Positions 11,001 through 23,325 are shown, counted from the stretch's first letter. The stretch is DNA of 64,000 nt from Tigriopus japonicus (GCA_010645155.1 CM021318.1:8609550-8673549), one strand, 5' to 3'. A program made the numbers and translations. The notes: generated from the letters alone by a model not told the origin.

Positions 11001-14000
11001 AAATTAAAATCTGAAGGGCATACATAACACGAATGGCAAAGTAGGATTAGAACAGNNNNNNNNNNNNNNNNNNNNNNNNNNNNNNNNNNNNNNNNNNNNN
11101 NNNNNNNNNNNNNNNNNNNNNNNNNNNNNNNNNNNAAATTTGTCGCGACGAATAAGGTTAAAAAAGACGAATAAAGACGAAAAAAGACGAATACGTTTAT
11201 TCGTCTAAAGTTCCTGTCCCTACTGATAAATGTCGGAAACTCCCCTCACAAAATATTGAGCAAAACTCATGGCCCAAAATAAAGGAATTCTATGGCAGAA
11301 AATGGGTCAAGAATCATGGTCTACAAGCAAATATTACTTGAGCAGTCGAAGCTGCACAAAATAATATTGTAAATAAGAATAACTCTTAAATAAGAATATT
11401 TTACTCTTGGCGAAATGCATACATGCTACTGCCGAAATACATATTTAGAACATATGTGTCTTGATACATGAATAGCTCTCGATAAAAGAATGATGGTGTT
11501 GTTGTTGCTGCTGTTGCAAAACAATAATTCTTATATTCAACTTTGCTTTGACTGTACCTGTTTTGGAAATCACTCAATGGACATTGCTTTTTGACATTAC
11601 ATGCATTTAAGTCGTATGTATTGTGGAGTCGCCAGAGGATGTCTCGCTAAAAAAATACTATAAGTATTCTTCTTGGAATATTTAAAGCCTAATATGGTAG
11701 CCTTCATGATTCAATTTTCTCGAGTTTTGAGGCACTTTTACAAGGAACTTGCATGGTTTCTTCTTGGTTTAGTTTACTTACTCGTGTCTGTTAGTCTTTG
11801 GGCTCTCAAATTCCAACCGCATCCAGAAACTTCATTAATTAGTCGTTCTCAGGTTAGAGGCCTACTCAGTTAATATATTTCCCTTTAGGTTGAGAGGACC
11901 ACGGCCAATGAGAACCATGCTTTTAGCAGGTTTTCCACTGGAAATCGTAAGACCCTCACCTTGGATGAGAATGCCCACCACAATCTACGATATGAGCTCT
12001 TCAATTTCTTCAAGACAAATTACTCAGCTAATCTCATGACCGTATGTTTGATACACAATCGGAGCTTGGAACAAATGGAAGACCTGGCAAAAGCAAACTT
12101 TCTTCGCATCACAAATCGGAATATACCCGAAACAATTTGGCCTAATCGACCATTCAAGCCAAGTCAGATGAAAACGAAGATTTACATTGTGCCTGTGAAA
12201 GATGTCTACCACGTCAATTTGACCTTCCCATTGCAAGACTTACATCCACATTATCGATCGAGCCCGGAGGGATTCTGTGCCCAACTAATAGGATACAAGG
12301 GCCCTAATGGACTATTTTCCTACCTGAGGAAAATAGGATACGCTCACCATTTAGTAGCTGGATGGAAAAATCTGGCCCGAGGCTTCTCCTTCTTTATCAT
12401 TACCATCCAAATGACAGAAATCGGAGAGCGATATGTGGACGATATTGTCAAGTTCGTCTTCCAATACTTGAACCTACTGAGAGGTGAGAGGTCCTTGTTT
12501 TTGGATACAGAAGTGGTACATTGCACTGCAATTTTTTTAGCTCTACCCATTTGATCTCGAATGGCCCTAAACATTTCAGGTTAGCTCAGCAGACAAACCA
12601 TTAATCTTTTTTTAATGAGTTTCTTTCTGCATCCAATCACAACATTACAGACAGACAAAGATCAATCTTTGAATGACCTTTTGGATCGACCTCAGAGTCA
12701 AAGTAGTCAAAGTTTGTTCCCCCATGTCAACTTCATTGGTCTTGTTGGAGCACCTGTCGTTATCAGATCCTGTTCTGCCTTTGATGTACAACTAGTGCAC
12801 TTACTAATAACCACGAGCGTTTACATGCAAGTGAAACTAATGATTTAGGGTTGGCTGATTTGTTGTTTACTTCTAGAGATTGGTCCTCAGAAATGGTTTT
12901 TTGATGAGCTTCAATACCTGAGCCAGCAACAATTCGAGAGCAAAGACTTGGAGAAAGTACAAACCTACGCCAGCAACGTGGCCAATTGGCTTCATATTTA
13001 CCCTCCCGAGGATTGCCTTATTGCCGACTACATCTTTGAAGAATGGAACCGGGATGTAATCAAACTTGTTTTGAGGCATTTAGTTCCGGATAATGTTAGG
13101 GTTACGATACTCTCTCGGAAGTGTCGATACTTCACAACTTTGGTACTTTTCCGCTTACTCTCAATTATTGTTCGTTATGTGACCTCTGTTTTTACTTTGT
13201 AGGTGGAACCTCATTTTGGCACTGAATATCATGTGGAACGCATTGGTGAAGAAGTGCTTAACGGGTGGAGAAATTGTGGGAGAAATGAAGAGCACAAATT
13301 GCCCGGTCCAAACAACCTAATCGACAAGGAAATGGCCATGGTTCCAACTGATGTGGTCCGAGAATCGGGCCTACCAGATTTGCTCATCTATCACAAGAGA
13401 ATCAACTTCCTAGCATGGTTTCTTCCGGCAACTTCGTCGAAACTTCCAAAAGCGTTCGTGTGTCTCAAGATTTCTCATCCGGAACTTGCGTCCAAAGACG
13501 CCACTTCTTGTGCCCTGAAGAATCTGTTTGTGGCCTTGGTTCGCGATACTCTTACTGAATATGCCTATCAGGGAGAGTTGGCTGGAATTTTTTACTCGTT
13601 AAAACCTATCAAAACTGGTCTGGAACTCTATATTCGAGGGTATAGTGCCAATCAGCACATTTTCCTTAAGAACGTCCTCCAGGTCCTGTACGCCTATGAA
13701 TTCGAGCAAAGCCGTTTCGAGCAGGTTCTTGAGATTCAGATTAAAAATCTGGCCAGTGCTGATGGAGACTCCTTAAAGGTCCAATCCAAGTTCCTATTAA
13801 GCAGTATTATGTGTCCCAGAAATTACTCTCGAATAGATCGGATGCAAGCTTTCAAAATGAGTTCAATCAATTTTGAACAAATGATGGAATTTGCCCACAA
13901 TTTTAGGCTGCATAATCACCAAGAGTGCTTCTTCTATGGAAATCTTACCCCCAAACAGGCCGATGTTTTAGCCAATACCATCCTTGAAGCCCGCAAGCAC

Positions 14001-15089
14001 TTCTTGGAACAATTGGCTGAAGCCCGAAATGTCCAAGTCGAGTCGAACAGCCTTTTAGAAGAGTGGTTTTTGAAAAATCCCGTTGAGAGAGTCGTGATGC
14101 TTGAAAAGGCTCTAATAGCTAAGGCCCAGATAAAGGTGGATTCCCAAACGATGAATGGAATTCAGCCCCATGAAGACAATCCCATTTCCAGCAATAGAAC
14201 TCTCCCTGAGGAGAAAAGTGCCGTGACCTCTCCGGAGTCTAATGTTAATGAAAAGGGTGACCAAGGCGAAAACCCAAATTCCGTTGATATGAATCAAGAA
14301 GTTCGTCTTCAACCAACAACCAATCAAATTGGATATCTTTTTCTCGTTCACAATGAAATCCAATCTTCCTCATGCGTCCTCCACTTCCTTCAATTCCTAG
14401 AAAATAGCCCAGAAAATCACGCCTTACTAGAGCTCTTTCTTCATTTGGTTCGTGTTCGCCTCGTGTCTAGTATGAAATACGTCGTGCCCCTCGGTTACGT
14501 GGTTGGTTGTGATATTCGGCGGATCAATAACACCTTGGGATTTCGTATCATCGTCGAATCCCAATATCCCTTGACGTTAGTTAATGAAACCATCGAAAAG
14601 TCTCTCGCCGATCTCAACGAATACCTCGAGAGCATCGATGAAGAAACCTTCCAAATGAGCCGAGAGGCGCTAATCACATGTAAGCTCGAGTCTCACAAAA
14701 GATTCCGTGACAAGGCCCTGAGTTACTGGAAGGAGATTCTAGACTCTTCCTACCACTTTAGGCGATTGGACCAAGAACTAGAATGCCTTCGCAAGCTAGA
14801 CATGAAATCCGTGTTGCAATTCTACCACGACTGGATTACAAAGTCCGGATTGGAACGCCGTTGTTTGATCTTGTCCATCGGACCGGATCCAATTTTGAAT
14901 TGTATCGACGGCGGCGAAGCGTTCCATTTAGGGCAAGAGAAGGACAAGATTTACGAGTCCTGTGATATGTTCAGTCCGCCAAACGAGGCCCAATTGGCTG
15001 CGTGGTACCAAATGGTGTTTGAACGTCAAGACTTTGAGTATGACCCCCCAGAGAGCTCAACAATGACCTGTGATAAAGCGGAACCATAG
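5074..15089 (+). CDS. IDE: Insulysin-like M16A zinc metalloprotease, six exons
   Basis: Coding exons: 5074-5387, 8475-8671, 8911-9125, 11889-12483, 12877-13142, 13203-15089. All introns are GT-AG, phases agree at every join, and the product is 1157 aa. The exon 1/2 join gives FKYRYIQLENG, the normal insulysin lead-in, which ties the distant first exon to the gene. The inverted zinc motif HLCEH gives H148, E151 and H152; the third ligand is E228 in SEHEKN, as in insulin-degrading enzyme. GGSSNAYTASEHTNFHFDVP and the C-terminal LGYVV region follow the family. Insulysins are cytosolic peptidases that degrade insulin-size peptides in a closed chamber. Oddities: a 100-residue N-terminal extension of unknown role, a disordered acidic insert at about residues 840-905, and Lys where family members have Arg eight residues before the LGY tyrosine. 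There is no peroxisomal C-terminal tripeptide. ATG 5074 is the first ATG in the frame. Usual family length is about 1000-1150 aa. Confidence 0.93.
5388..8474 (+). other. Intron 1 of the insulysin-like gene
   Basis: A 3.1-kb intron bounded by AG|GTGAGA and a GTAG|G acceptor. I see no nested gene. Near 6140-6160 a short stretch resembles one end of the CAGGGGTCGGCAACC hAT family, but no matching second end is visible. The rest is AT-rich unique-looking sequence. Confidence 0.6.
11056..11135. other. Assembly gap (80 N)
   Basis: A run of N of 80 bases, probably a placeholder of arbitrary size. A repeat-rich hAT-like terminus follows directly, so the gap is likely caused by a repeated element. 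Confidence 0.98.
11136..11218 (-). mobile_element. hAT-like terminus with GACGAATA subterminal repeats
   Basis: Read on the minus strand this begins TAGGGACAGGAACTTTAGAC and continues through repeated GACGAATA/GACGAAAA units into the gap. The terminus resembles TAGGGACGGGCAAAAAGTG of the complete element at 24683-25525. Only one end is visible, so target duplication cannot be checked; ctgataaa would be the flanking octamer. Confidence 0.45.
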
Positions 15090-17920
15090 TATGCCATTAC
15101 AAACACGACTCATCGGCCTCACTGTTAAATCAACCACAATTTTGCCATTATCCCTCACATTTGTTCATCTTTTTGATCCATTTGTTCAAAATATCACACT
15201 TTACTCCTATTTCCTAATTGCAGTCTTAGCTTTATCGAATGAGAAGAAAAGTACCTGATAAGGTTGTCATGTGATGGGAAATTAGTTATTTCACTGCAGT
15301 TGAATTGTAACTCCATTGGCAGATATCATTCAAGTGTATTTGGCAATTAGATTGTTAGTATCGGAGCTGTTCAATTTGTGCGCGTTAGCTGTGCTAGAAT
15401 GTACGTTCCAAAATAGGTGGTCGATGATATGGAGAACAGCGCATTAAATTGCCGAGAATTTTATGTGCTTTCACATGATCGATTCGGCCTTGTTTGAGCC
15501 AAAGGAGTGCAGTGGTTCCCAACCTCATTCAGTATGAAAAAATGATTATTTTCTTTATCACTTCCTGCATACACATTTTAAACATACGGGGAAAAAGTTA
15601 TGAACCCCTGCCTTGAATGGTCTTAAAGCGATTATAACAAGGATGGTGTTTTAGCAATTGACCTTTGTTTTGACGTTGGTCATTTTTATGATCTTTTCCA
15701 AGGGCTCAGATACTCTTGGAGAACTTTGGCGTGTACCTTGAAGTTTGTTGAGAATTTAGCTTTCCTTAGCACGACAATTGATCAGTTTTTCTCTTTCTTG
15801 AAATCTTTTCTCGAGTAAAGAATTAACAGACCACATTAACCATTGGGTAGTTGATTCTCCCACGTAACCACAGATTTACTAGTTTGACTTGGAAACCCCT
15901 GGATTACCGCAAGATTCAATGGGAGACTTTCCTTAGTAAAGCAATAGAAAGAACACCCTGTTCCTCCTTACTCTTTCTTCTCAATCCTGGAAGAAAGAGG
16001 CAACATGTCTTGAGTACATGTACATGTACAGAAAATCGATCTTGCATATTGCATTTCGTTACATTGGCAGGATATAGCAAGAAAGCCCAAGGCAATCAAA
16101 GAAACAAGAACCAAATAATAATATAAAACGGCTCTTGTACACAAGAAATACCCCCTAAAATCATAGGGTTCTTCAGCCAGACAATCTCTAAGCTGTATTG
16201 TAGAATGCATGGTCATAGGATTTACCATTTCGAAAAATATAAACTATCCAGGTTTCGTTTAGCTCACGCATGTTGATAGAGAAAAAATGTGTGCCCAAAA
16301 CGTTTTTTTAACATTACTTTAAGTGGTTCTTGAAGGCTAAAGGCCGTCATGTCATGAACCTTAGTTCATTCGACACTTAAACATTCGTACTTTAGTCTGT
16401 AGTAGCCACGACAGCACGAATCGAGTTCCTGTTGGAAAGCTTTGTACCTTTCAGGCTAAATGCTATGGGTTCCACGAGTTGTTCCCTTTCAACGATGACT
16501 GACGTTTGAAAAGACCTTGAATTAGACACTGATGGGTCGAGTTAGGAATTTATTGATCGTCTGTCCTATATTGGATGTTCCCACGAGCTCACTTCAATGT
16601 ACTCTTTACTCACTGACTAAAGCAGGGTTATAAAAGCTAATAACTAATAATCTTTATGATACGTTTACGTTCGTGGCGTCTTTCTTATATAAAGTAGCTT
16701 GTAAGGGTAAAGCAATATCTTATTTATTTGAAGTGGTTGCTTTCGGAATCATCACAAACATACACCGAGTGTTTACTATTCGAGGCACAAACTGATTGCT
16801 GATTTGTTACAGAAATGATGGCAATTCAATCATATTTCTATCTAAAACTTTAAAAACTAAAAACTACATATATCCAAAATTCATTTTAAAATCAAATTGC
16901 TCAGGTATTCGATATTGCTTAATCAAATATGAAAAAAAAAACCGGCAACCTTTTCTTTACATTACTCAACTTTACTCAGAGGTTTTTGGGCCAAAAATCT
17001 TCGATTTTGTCGTCAAACTGCATTCTTTATCGTGCATATCCGCTTTCGGTTTCGGTAGGCATAACCGAAACCGACATTACGGTCAAATGGCCTTTAGGTC
17101 CATTTTGGTCGATATTAAAATAAAAAGTTATGAGTGAGACATTTCAGCGGGAAATGACTGCTTGTAAATGAAAGGAGAAATTTGAAACCTCAATTGAATG
17201 AATGCTTCCTGTATAAGGTATATTTTGTCATTTGGCAATCGGTTCATTCTAAGAAATACACAATCGAGAACAAAATAATGACAAAGTCATCTAAAAACAA
17301 AAAAATGGGAATAACTGATAAAACTGACAACGTTCTTAGGGTTCTTGCTCGTTTGTGGATCTAGAATTGGTGAGCCGGCATCTCAATTATCGGTTCCAAT
17401 TCCAGATCAGGTTCTGACTTCTTCGATCCAACTTGAGTGGATCTCGTCCCCGATTGGCCCCGACTCCGATCCTGTAATTGGCCGTTCCGAAAGTATTACT
17501 ATCATTACCATCTTCTACCTTTCTATAACCGGTCTAATGAAGGGCCTCGAAACTGGACATCTAGAAAATATTGGAACCAAGCAACCAAGATCAAGTTTAT
17601 TCATCTCATAGGAAATAGAAATATCCCTACGTCCCCTTTTCAATCCTAACTTCATTGGTTCGATCTTGGCCAGCCGTGTTTAATCCATAAAAATTCTATA
17701 AATCCCTACTTCAGTCAAGAATTACTCCACAAAAGAACTATTTTATGAATACCACTTAAGGCATGATGGTACCATGAAAATTCCATGGAATAATTATTGG
17801 TTGAACTATCCTTTCATTTTTGTGTACTGACAAGACTTGGCCCGTGCTTCTAATAAGTGCATAATCCGTACTGAATCCAATGTTCCTTGCTCTACGAAGC
17901 TAGCAAGCGCCTATACTTCT
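15090..17920. other. Intergenic, no gene recognised
   Basis: Sequence downstream of the insulysin-like gene. It contains short AT-rich open frames without recognisable domains, a TGTACATGTACA stretch near 16020, and an 11-bp-arm hairpin at 17046-17074. I see no supported coding exon. Confidence 0.5.
17046..17074. repeat. Short perfect hairpin
   Basis: Left arm TCGGTTTCGGT at 17046-17056 and its exact reverse complement ACCGAAACCGA at 17064-17074, with a 7-base loop. It lies in a gene-free region. It may be the centre of a decayed foldback element; no wider arms are convincing. Confidence 0.55.
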
Positions 17921-18071
17921 CAGGACGAATTACAGAAATACAGCTTAGGGCCTGTCATTGTACTGAAATGAGAGGTTATTTCAAAGCAGTAAATGTTCCG
18001 TTGAATTTTCATTGTAGTAACTCGGCCTTAAGTGGTATTCTGTAATATGTCCTTCGTTGAGTCATCCTTGG
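17921..18071. repeat. Foldback MITE, family of two, copy 1
   Basis: The ends are mutually inverted: AGGACGAATTACAGAAATAC on the left, and AGGACATATTACAGAATACC on the minus strand at the right. Both continue into a (T)TAGGGCC/TAAGGCC block and CATTGTA. A second copy at 39858-40006 has the same plan and the same outer tail TTGAGTCATCCTTGG. No transposase and no clear target duplication are visible. Confidence 0.6.
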
Positions 18072-18078
18072 CTTATAT

Positions 18079-18313
18079 CAGGGGTCGGCAACCGCTTTTA
18101 GGTCAGGGCCCACCAATTCGACAGCGTGTTGTCAAGGGCCCACTAAACAAACGTTGGTAGGTCAAGGGGCCCACAAATCAACGATCAAAGAGCTTTGAGC
18201 CTACGAGCACAGTACTATGAGTAGCTCAAGGGCCCACTATTTGGACATTCCCCATAGCGTCTGGGCCCACTAATGGCCACCCTTGGGTCATATATGGGCC
18301 GTTTCCCACTGGT
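18079..18313 (+). mobile_element. hAT MITE (CAGGGGTCGGCAACC family), 3'-truncated copy
   Basis: The left end CAGGGGTCGGCAACC is identical to the left end of the complete copy at 48893-49141. The interior matches it over GGGCCCAC blocks, ATCAAAGAGCTTTG and CAGTACTATG. The right inverted end is missing and similarity stops near 18313, so this copy is truncated. It sits directly beside the foldback MITE at 17921-18071. Confidence 0.75.
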
Positions 18314-18374
18314 CTATATGGATTAATGTGGTCGGACGAACGTGGTCAAGGATTCTTGGGGGTCAAAAGTTTAG

Positions 18375-18616
18375 GGAGGAGACGTGGCGTCGTGGTTAGC
18401 GCAATTTCTTGTAGTGAGAGAGGTCCCAGGTTCGATTCTTCTTTCCGACCTTTCTCAAGGAAACTTTTAGACGCAAATTCACACCCACAGAGAGAGAATC
18501 ATTCTGATACCGGACATGAAATTGCCTATCGGAAAAACTTTGGACGATGTGATGGCTGGCTTCGCTGGCCGGGCGAGGCTCAACCCTCCGACCCTAGCAC
18601 CAACAGTCCAAAAAAA
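18375..18616 (+). repeat. tRNA-derived SINE, single-monomer copy
   Basis: The head GGAGGAGACGTGGCGTCGTG continues through a box A-like GTGGTTAGCGC, and box B is GGTTCGATTCT, the tRNA promoter layout. A tRNA-unrelated body follows (CAAGGAAACTTTTAGACG, ATGGCTGGCTTCGCTGGCC, CCCTCCGACCCTAGCACCAA) and it ends in a short A run. The reverse complement of the same body is found at 45692-45926. Confidence 0.8.
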
Positions 18617-19230
18617 TGGTTATAGGTGGGTCAGATTTTGGGGTTGAAAGTTTTTAATTGTTCTACATGAGGTAAAAAAGCTCTTTTGTGGCTTGATATC
18701 AAGATGTTAATAAGCAAAAGTGTCAACGAAGCTCGAGAATTCTCAACAATCTTTCTCTAGCTTGTTGGAGGGCGAATCTAGGCTCTGACACGTTCCTATC
18801 TATTGGGCCCCAATAATTCCCAGCTGAATTCGTCCGACATCTCTTTCAATTCTTCTCTTCCCAGGCTTTGGTGATTTTTTTCTCCCTCTGCGCCTATGTT
18901 CATCCATTTAAAAATACTCGGTAAATCATGAATGGATGGGACTGTAAACCCAAAGAAGACTGGAGACATGTTCAGCATTCGCATAGATATCCGCTAAGAC
19001 ATCGTGATCTGCGGTTGGGATCATAAAGGTTCATTTCAAGACTTCGTTTCTGAGACAGGCTTGATACAATCCATTGATTGGCTGAGCTTTGTTTGAAGGT
19101 AACAACATACATCTAGGATACACTCTGAAACAAAAGTCTTGGCGTAATTTTTGAACTGAAATATTCAAGTTATGAACGAACAGACATGAATGATTTAGCA
19201 CACTGGATATTTGTTTGTTGTTGTTTCCCA

Positions 19231-19517
19231 CTCAGAATACATGAAGTGTATCATTGAGTTTAGGGTAGCTGAAGGGTACATGAGCAGTGTTAAAAACAGA
19301 GACGAAGACTTGAATAAGCAAACTAAACAGAATTGTCCGAATCTGTCCACCCATAGCAATAACACTTAGATCCGAAATATTATTGCGATGAATGAACAGA
19401 TTCGAACAATTCTATTTAGTTTACTTATTCAAGTCTTCATCTCTATTTTTTATACTGCTCATGTAAATCATACTTTCAGCAACCCTAAACTCAATCATAC
19501 ACTTCATGTGTTCTGAG
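19231..19517. repeat. Inverted duplication of a coding-like segment
   Basis: Arms at 19231-19362 and 19380-19517 are reverse complements at about 90 percent identity with a spacer of about 17 bases. Each arm, read outward to inward, encodes nearly the same peptide (MKC(I/M)IEFRVAE ... NRDEDLNK). Differences are mostly third-position changes plus a six-base in-frame indel. The right arm continues outward as an 81-aa frame at 19421-19666 (-) starting MVDCKTPSTANLAISQS; the left arm has no such extension. I do not recognise the peptide. Confidence 0.75.
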
Positions 19518-19829
19518 CGGCACAGCTTTTGTGCTTGGGCGTACAAGTCATTCTTAATAACTACATGTAATGACGAGAAAACGCACTGTGATCGTGCACA
19601 GTCAGAGTCCTTTATTGATTGAGAAATGGCCAGATTTGCCGTACTTGGAGTTTTACAATCCACCATAAAAAACCCAACGAAACCAGAGTCAACGGACTGA
19701 GGTTTTCTCTGAAAATGTGTATGATAGTTTTATGCTTGTGTTTCCTTTAGTGAGTTGTCATGGATACCAGAGCTCATGATGAGAAATCTGCATTTTTAAT
19801 TCCAATCAAGTTAATGCGTTTTGTTCCAG

Positions 19830-20042
19830 GAACCACGTCCAATGTTGAAAAGTGCCGTCAATATCCTTCTAGATAAACCCGATGTTGACGATGAAGCTCT
19901 GCTTTTGCAATGCACTTTCCTAACAGAATACAGAGGAGAAAGTTTCCAATGTTATTATGCTCTTGTGAGAACCCTCCTGAAATGTGGACTTCGACCTCAA
20001 GAGGGGAAGATCGTTTTCCGTCTTTTGCAACCATATAGATAG
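19830..20042 (+). CDS. Possible terminal exon of an unknown gene
   Basis: After a good acceptor (TTTTGTTCCAG) the frame reads EPRPMLKSAVNILLDKPDVD, continues for 70 residues and stops at 20042. Codon use and hydrophobic spacing (ALVRTLLKCGLRP) look protein-like, faintly helical-repeat-like. I cannot connect it to an upstream exon or name it. It could be a chance frame or a remnant. Confidence 0.3.
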   Translation, partial: EPRPMLKSAVNILLDKPDVDDEALLLQCTFLTEYRGESFQCYYALVRTLLKCGLRPQEGKIVFRLLQPYR

Positions 20043-20109
20043 GCAACTATATATAGACCCATATAGGTCTGTGTCTTTTGCAACCAAATGAACATTCCCT
20101 TATTTTTAT

Positions 20110-20235
20110 TTTTTACTGATTTTTAGTTGATTGCGGATTTTCTACTAACGCTACAAGGAATGCGATTCCCTGTAGAAAAATAAATCGTTAATATAATTTA
20201 TACAATTTCTACATGGCCAATAAATATTCATGTTT
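20110..20235 (-). repeat. LINE 3' tail fragment
   Basis: On the minus strand it reads CTACAGGGAATCGCATTCC, TTGTAGCG, TTAGTAG, AAAATCCGC, preceded by an AT-rich stretch similar to that before the tail of the LINE at 52690-53093. It is a 5'-truncated copy containing only untranslated sequence. Confidence 0.6.
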
Positions 20236-22724
20236 CAATTTTCCGAAAACGCGTATCTTTTGCTTTTTGAAAGCCCTGAACATAATCCTACTTTAGAGAG
20301 CCCTAAAGATTTTAATCCTTAATAAGTGCGAGCGTGAATCTTAGAGAGCCTTTTTTTAATCATAAGAGGGCGAGCCCATTCTTGTTATGCTGCATTCATT
20401 ACTAAACTTTGCCAAGTGTTTTTTTCACTGACATTGTTTGATCTAAAATGTGAAATGCCTATTTTACTTTAGCTAATCAAGAAAAGTCAGGTTTCATGTG
20501 CATAAGAATGGACTTGACTTATTCCTACTGAAAATCATTATTCTCATGCCTGGCCTTGTCCAGAAATTCCGTGGTTCTTGGTTCTTGTCAATATCCATTA
20601 GGTTGTTTTTTTGTTAGCTATGCGACGTTTAGATACGACAACATTCAACTTAATTACGTCCTTGGAACAACCAAGAGCACAAGTTTTTATAATCCGAGGC
20701 AAGTGAGTCTTATCCATGAACAATGCTACAATGAATCCCAAATCTATTGATGATTTTTAGGAAAGCAATGTTCAAATATTCCCGGTTATGTAAATTTTGA
20801 GAATCAATCTTGGTGGCTGGACATTTTTTGTGCCACAACACTCAATTGCATTTCATAGAAGCCTTTAAAAGATACTGAATGAACTAAAAAACAACGAATT
20901 TTTTTAAATGGCTCACTATTTCCCTTTGATACAAATTAATAGTCAAGCATAAAAACATTAGAAATTAGATATGAGACACATGAGAATTGAGTAACTTTAC
21001 CGGATATAGCAAAAATCGTCCCACTATCTAAATTTATAATTCCCAGCACATCTTTCCACGTAGTACGATTGTATTGTATGTGCTTCCGTACGTTTGAGTG
21101 TACGACTTTCAGGCATAGTACAGCGTACGAAGGCGAAAATAACCAAGCTCCATCTCGTTTTTACTCGGAGAGCCAACCTAACTAATCTGATAATAATCAG
21201 TAGTAACCTACAGATGCAAAACTTGTCTACCCCAAAGAGAAAGTCAAGGTTCAACAGGTGTAGTCTGGATTAGAAACTTCGACACGGAGTTACTGTTCTC
21301 GTAAAACAAAGGATCATTAACCCGTGATACTGAGAGCCACGACAGTTTTTGAAGGTGGTCTTGAACGATTTTTGGAAAATATTTCAAAATTCACAAAATA
21401 GAAGGTTCCAATGTTAGAAATGCAAACATAAAAACATTTATGGACGAAAACTGAAAGTTACTCGTTATAGTTGCGTTCTAACGTAAATCTCCTCCAACAT
21501 ACCAGTGTTTTCAAATTTAATTCGAAACAGATGTTATGATTATGAACATTAAATGTTTGTTTGTCAAATGTAAACCAATTTCTGGAGCACCCTGTAATTG
21601 CGAAGAGTAATATTTCTTCGTGATAGATATGTCAAAAATTATTGAGTTTCTCTTTTGAAGACAAATGTTTTTATGCTTTATATTTTTATGTGCGTTTATT
21701 GTTTTTCTGTTACAAATAATTATAATTATAAAAACATCAAAGGATACCTCGTAACAATAATAATAATAATGATAATAACCTATTTGACACTTAAAAAAGG
21801 GAAATTATGATATTTCACTCATAAAAAGAATTCCCTTTGGGAAGAAACAATAGCTCTTATAAAATATCTTGAAAAAAGAGTGACTGAAATCTGGACAACC
21901 AGGTTAATGATCAAAGATATGATTTTGGGTGTTGTATTGTATAACTTACTCATGAGGCGCTACTCACGACATTAGGCATGATGTTACCTATGGTGCAAGC
22001 TAGAAATACTAAAAGGCAGAGATTGGCATTCAAATCTATGATTGCCTGACCCGGCACGGACTGTCTGTGACGTCATTCATCATGCGGGAAGCCGAAGTTC
22101 ATGATTGAAGGAACCTTTTCTTCTACAAAACACATCTAAACTATTTCGTTCACTTGATAGGGCAGTTTGGTTATTGAAAGTCCTCAAGTCTGCTGGAAAT
22201 GTGTCTAAGGTATTTACCCGATATGAAAAAAGTGAATTTCAATTAGTGTGGAGTTTTAACAAGGGCCAATTAATGTCACACGATCGGGTGATTGACAACA
22301 AAATCTTAGTGATGTGGAATCTGGGCTTTCGCAAGTTTTTTTACGGGAGGTTGCAAGGTAGGGTTACTACTTGCAGAATGGGTGCTTTGCTCTTGTATAT
22401 GAGCAAACACGAATGTGAGTTTGATTTGCAACCCTGCTCAGAGGTCACGAAAGTCAGGGATGCCTTGCCTTTTGGTGATCCTTAAAGGAAAAACGGGTTT
22501 ATGAAGACTGGTAGATAGAGGGGAATATGATTTCACATCGGTAAATTGGCAACCCCGGCACCAAGTCAGATCACTACAAAATCAACAAAGAAGAAGCACT
22601 CTGGTTTGTTATTGAACTTCGTTAGAATTAGCTGAATGTTCAACTGAATGCTATTGACCAATCACCAGCGTGAATCATCGGCACCGTGTGTTAGCCTACG
22701 ACGGCCAGTCTCTAGTAAGGGTCG
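20236..22724. other. Intergenic, AT-rich, no gene recognised
   Basis: About 2.5 kb with short open frames only and an AAT microsatellite at 21755-21778. A 126-codon frame at 22105-22485 lacks an early ATG and has no recognisable feature, so it is not called. Confidence 0.45.
21755..21778. repeat. (AAT)n microsatellite
   Basis: About eight units of AAT with one GAT interruption. Confidence 0.8.
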
Positions 22725-23197
22725 CTGGTACAAGCAAGAAGCACTGAAAACTGGAGTGGGAGGCTAGCGATGAGAATTATGATTTCCAGAAGGATTAATT
22801 CCATTGCGTTCTTCTGCAAACGAGACCTGGATTGTATTAAGAAGACGACGTACGTGTATTTCAATTTTCAGCTCAATCGAATGGCGGAGTAAAAAGTTAT
22901 GGCTTCTCAAACTTATGTACTAAAGAGAGCATAGAATGAATGAACTCGCCCTTTTGTGGTTAAACGATTACCACAAAAGGGCTAGTTCATTCATTCTCGG
23001 TAGGATTTGCACTGAACTTTGAGTGAGCATAACTTTTGACTCCGACGTCCGATTGAGCTGAAAAGTGAGATACGTATTCTTATCAACATAAGTAAGGTCT
23101 CATTTGCAGAAGAACGTAATTGAATTGTTCCTACTGGAAATCATGATTCCTCTCTTTTGCCTCCCAGTCCAGTGAAATTCAGTGGTTCTTGGTACAG
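22725..23197. mobile_element. Large foldback element (MITE), about 470 bp
   Basis: Two arms of about 220 bp are mutually inverted. The innermost 27 bases (22934-22960 and 22970-22996) pair with one mismatch around a 9-base loop. Outer paired blocks include CTTCTGCAAA(C/T)GAGACC, TTTTCAGCTCAATCG and AAAAGTTATG, out to CACTGAA and TGGGAGGC. The same arm motifs recur near 32600-32740, 44492-44667 and 52070-52283, defining a dispersed family. No coding capacity. Confidence 0.75.
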
Positions 23198-23325
23198 GTA
23201 AGGTAATAAGAGATTTAAAAAAAAGCGAGCCAATAGGAGGAAGACAAAGCGAAGAAAGAAAATTGGATATTGCTCACTTTGAATAAACGATCCCTATTTG
23301 TTCATCATTTGTTTATCACTTACAG

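Larger units (their letters stand above)
9126..11888 (+). other. Intron 3 of the insulysin-like gene, containing an assembly gap
   Basis: A 2.8-kb intron in phase 0 joins WRTNQ to VERTTANENHAF, the expected continuous insulysin sequence. No exon is missing in the gap, because the protein reads on without loss. It holds the N run and a hAT-like end just after it. Confidence 0.75.

Noticed and set aside
12481..12848. Extra coding exon in intron 4 of the insulysin-like gene
   Set aside because: Joining 12483 directly to 12877 restores LLREIGPQKWFFDE, matching the family length; inclusion would insert residues absent from insulysins.
22105..22485. 126-codon plus frame
   Set aside because: It does not begin with ATG, has no splice context or recognisable residues, and lies among repeats.
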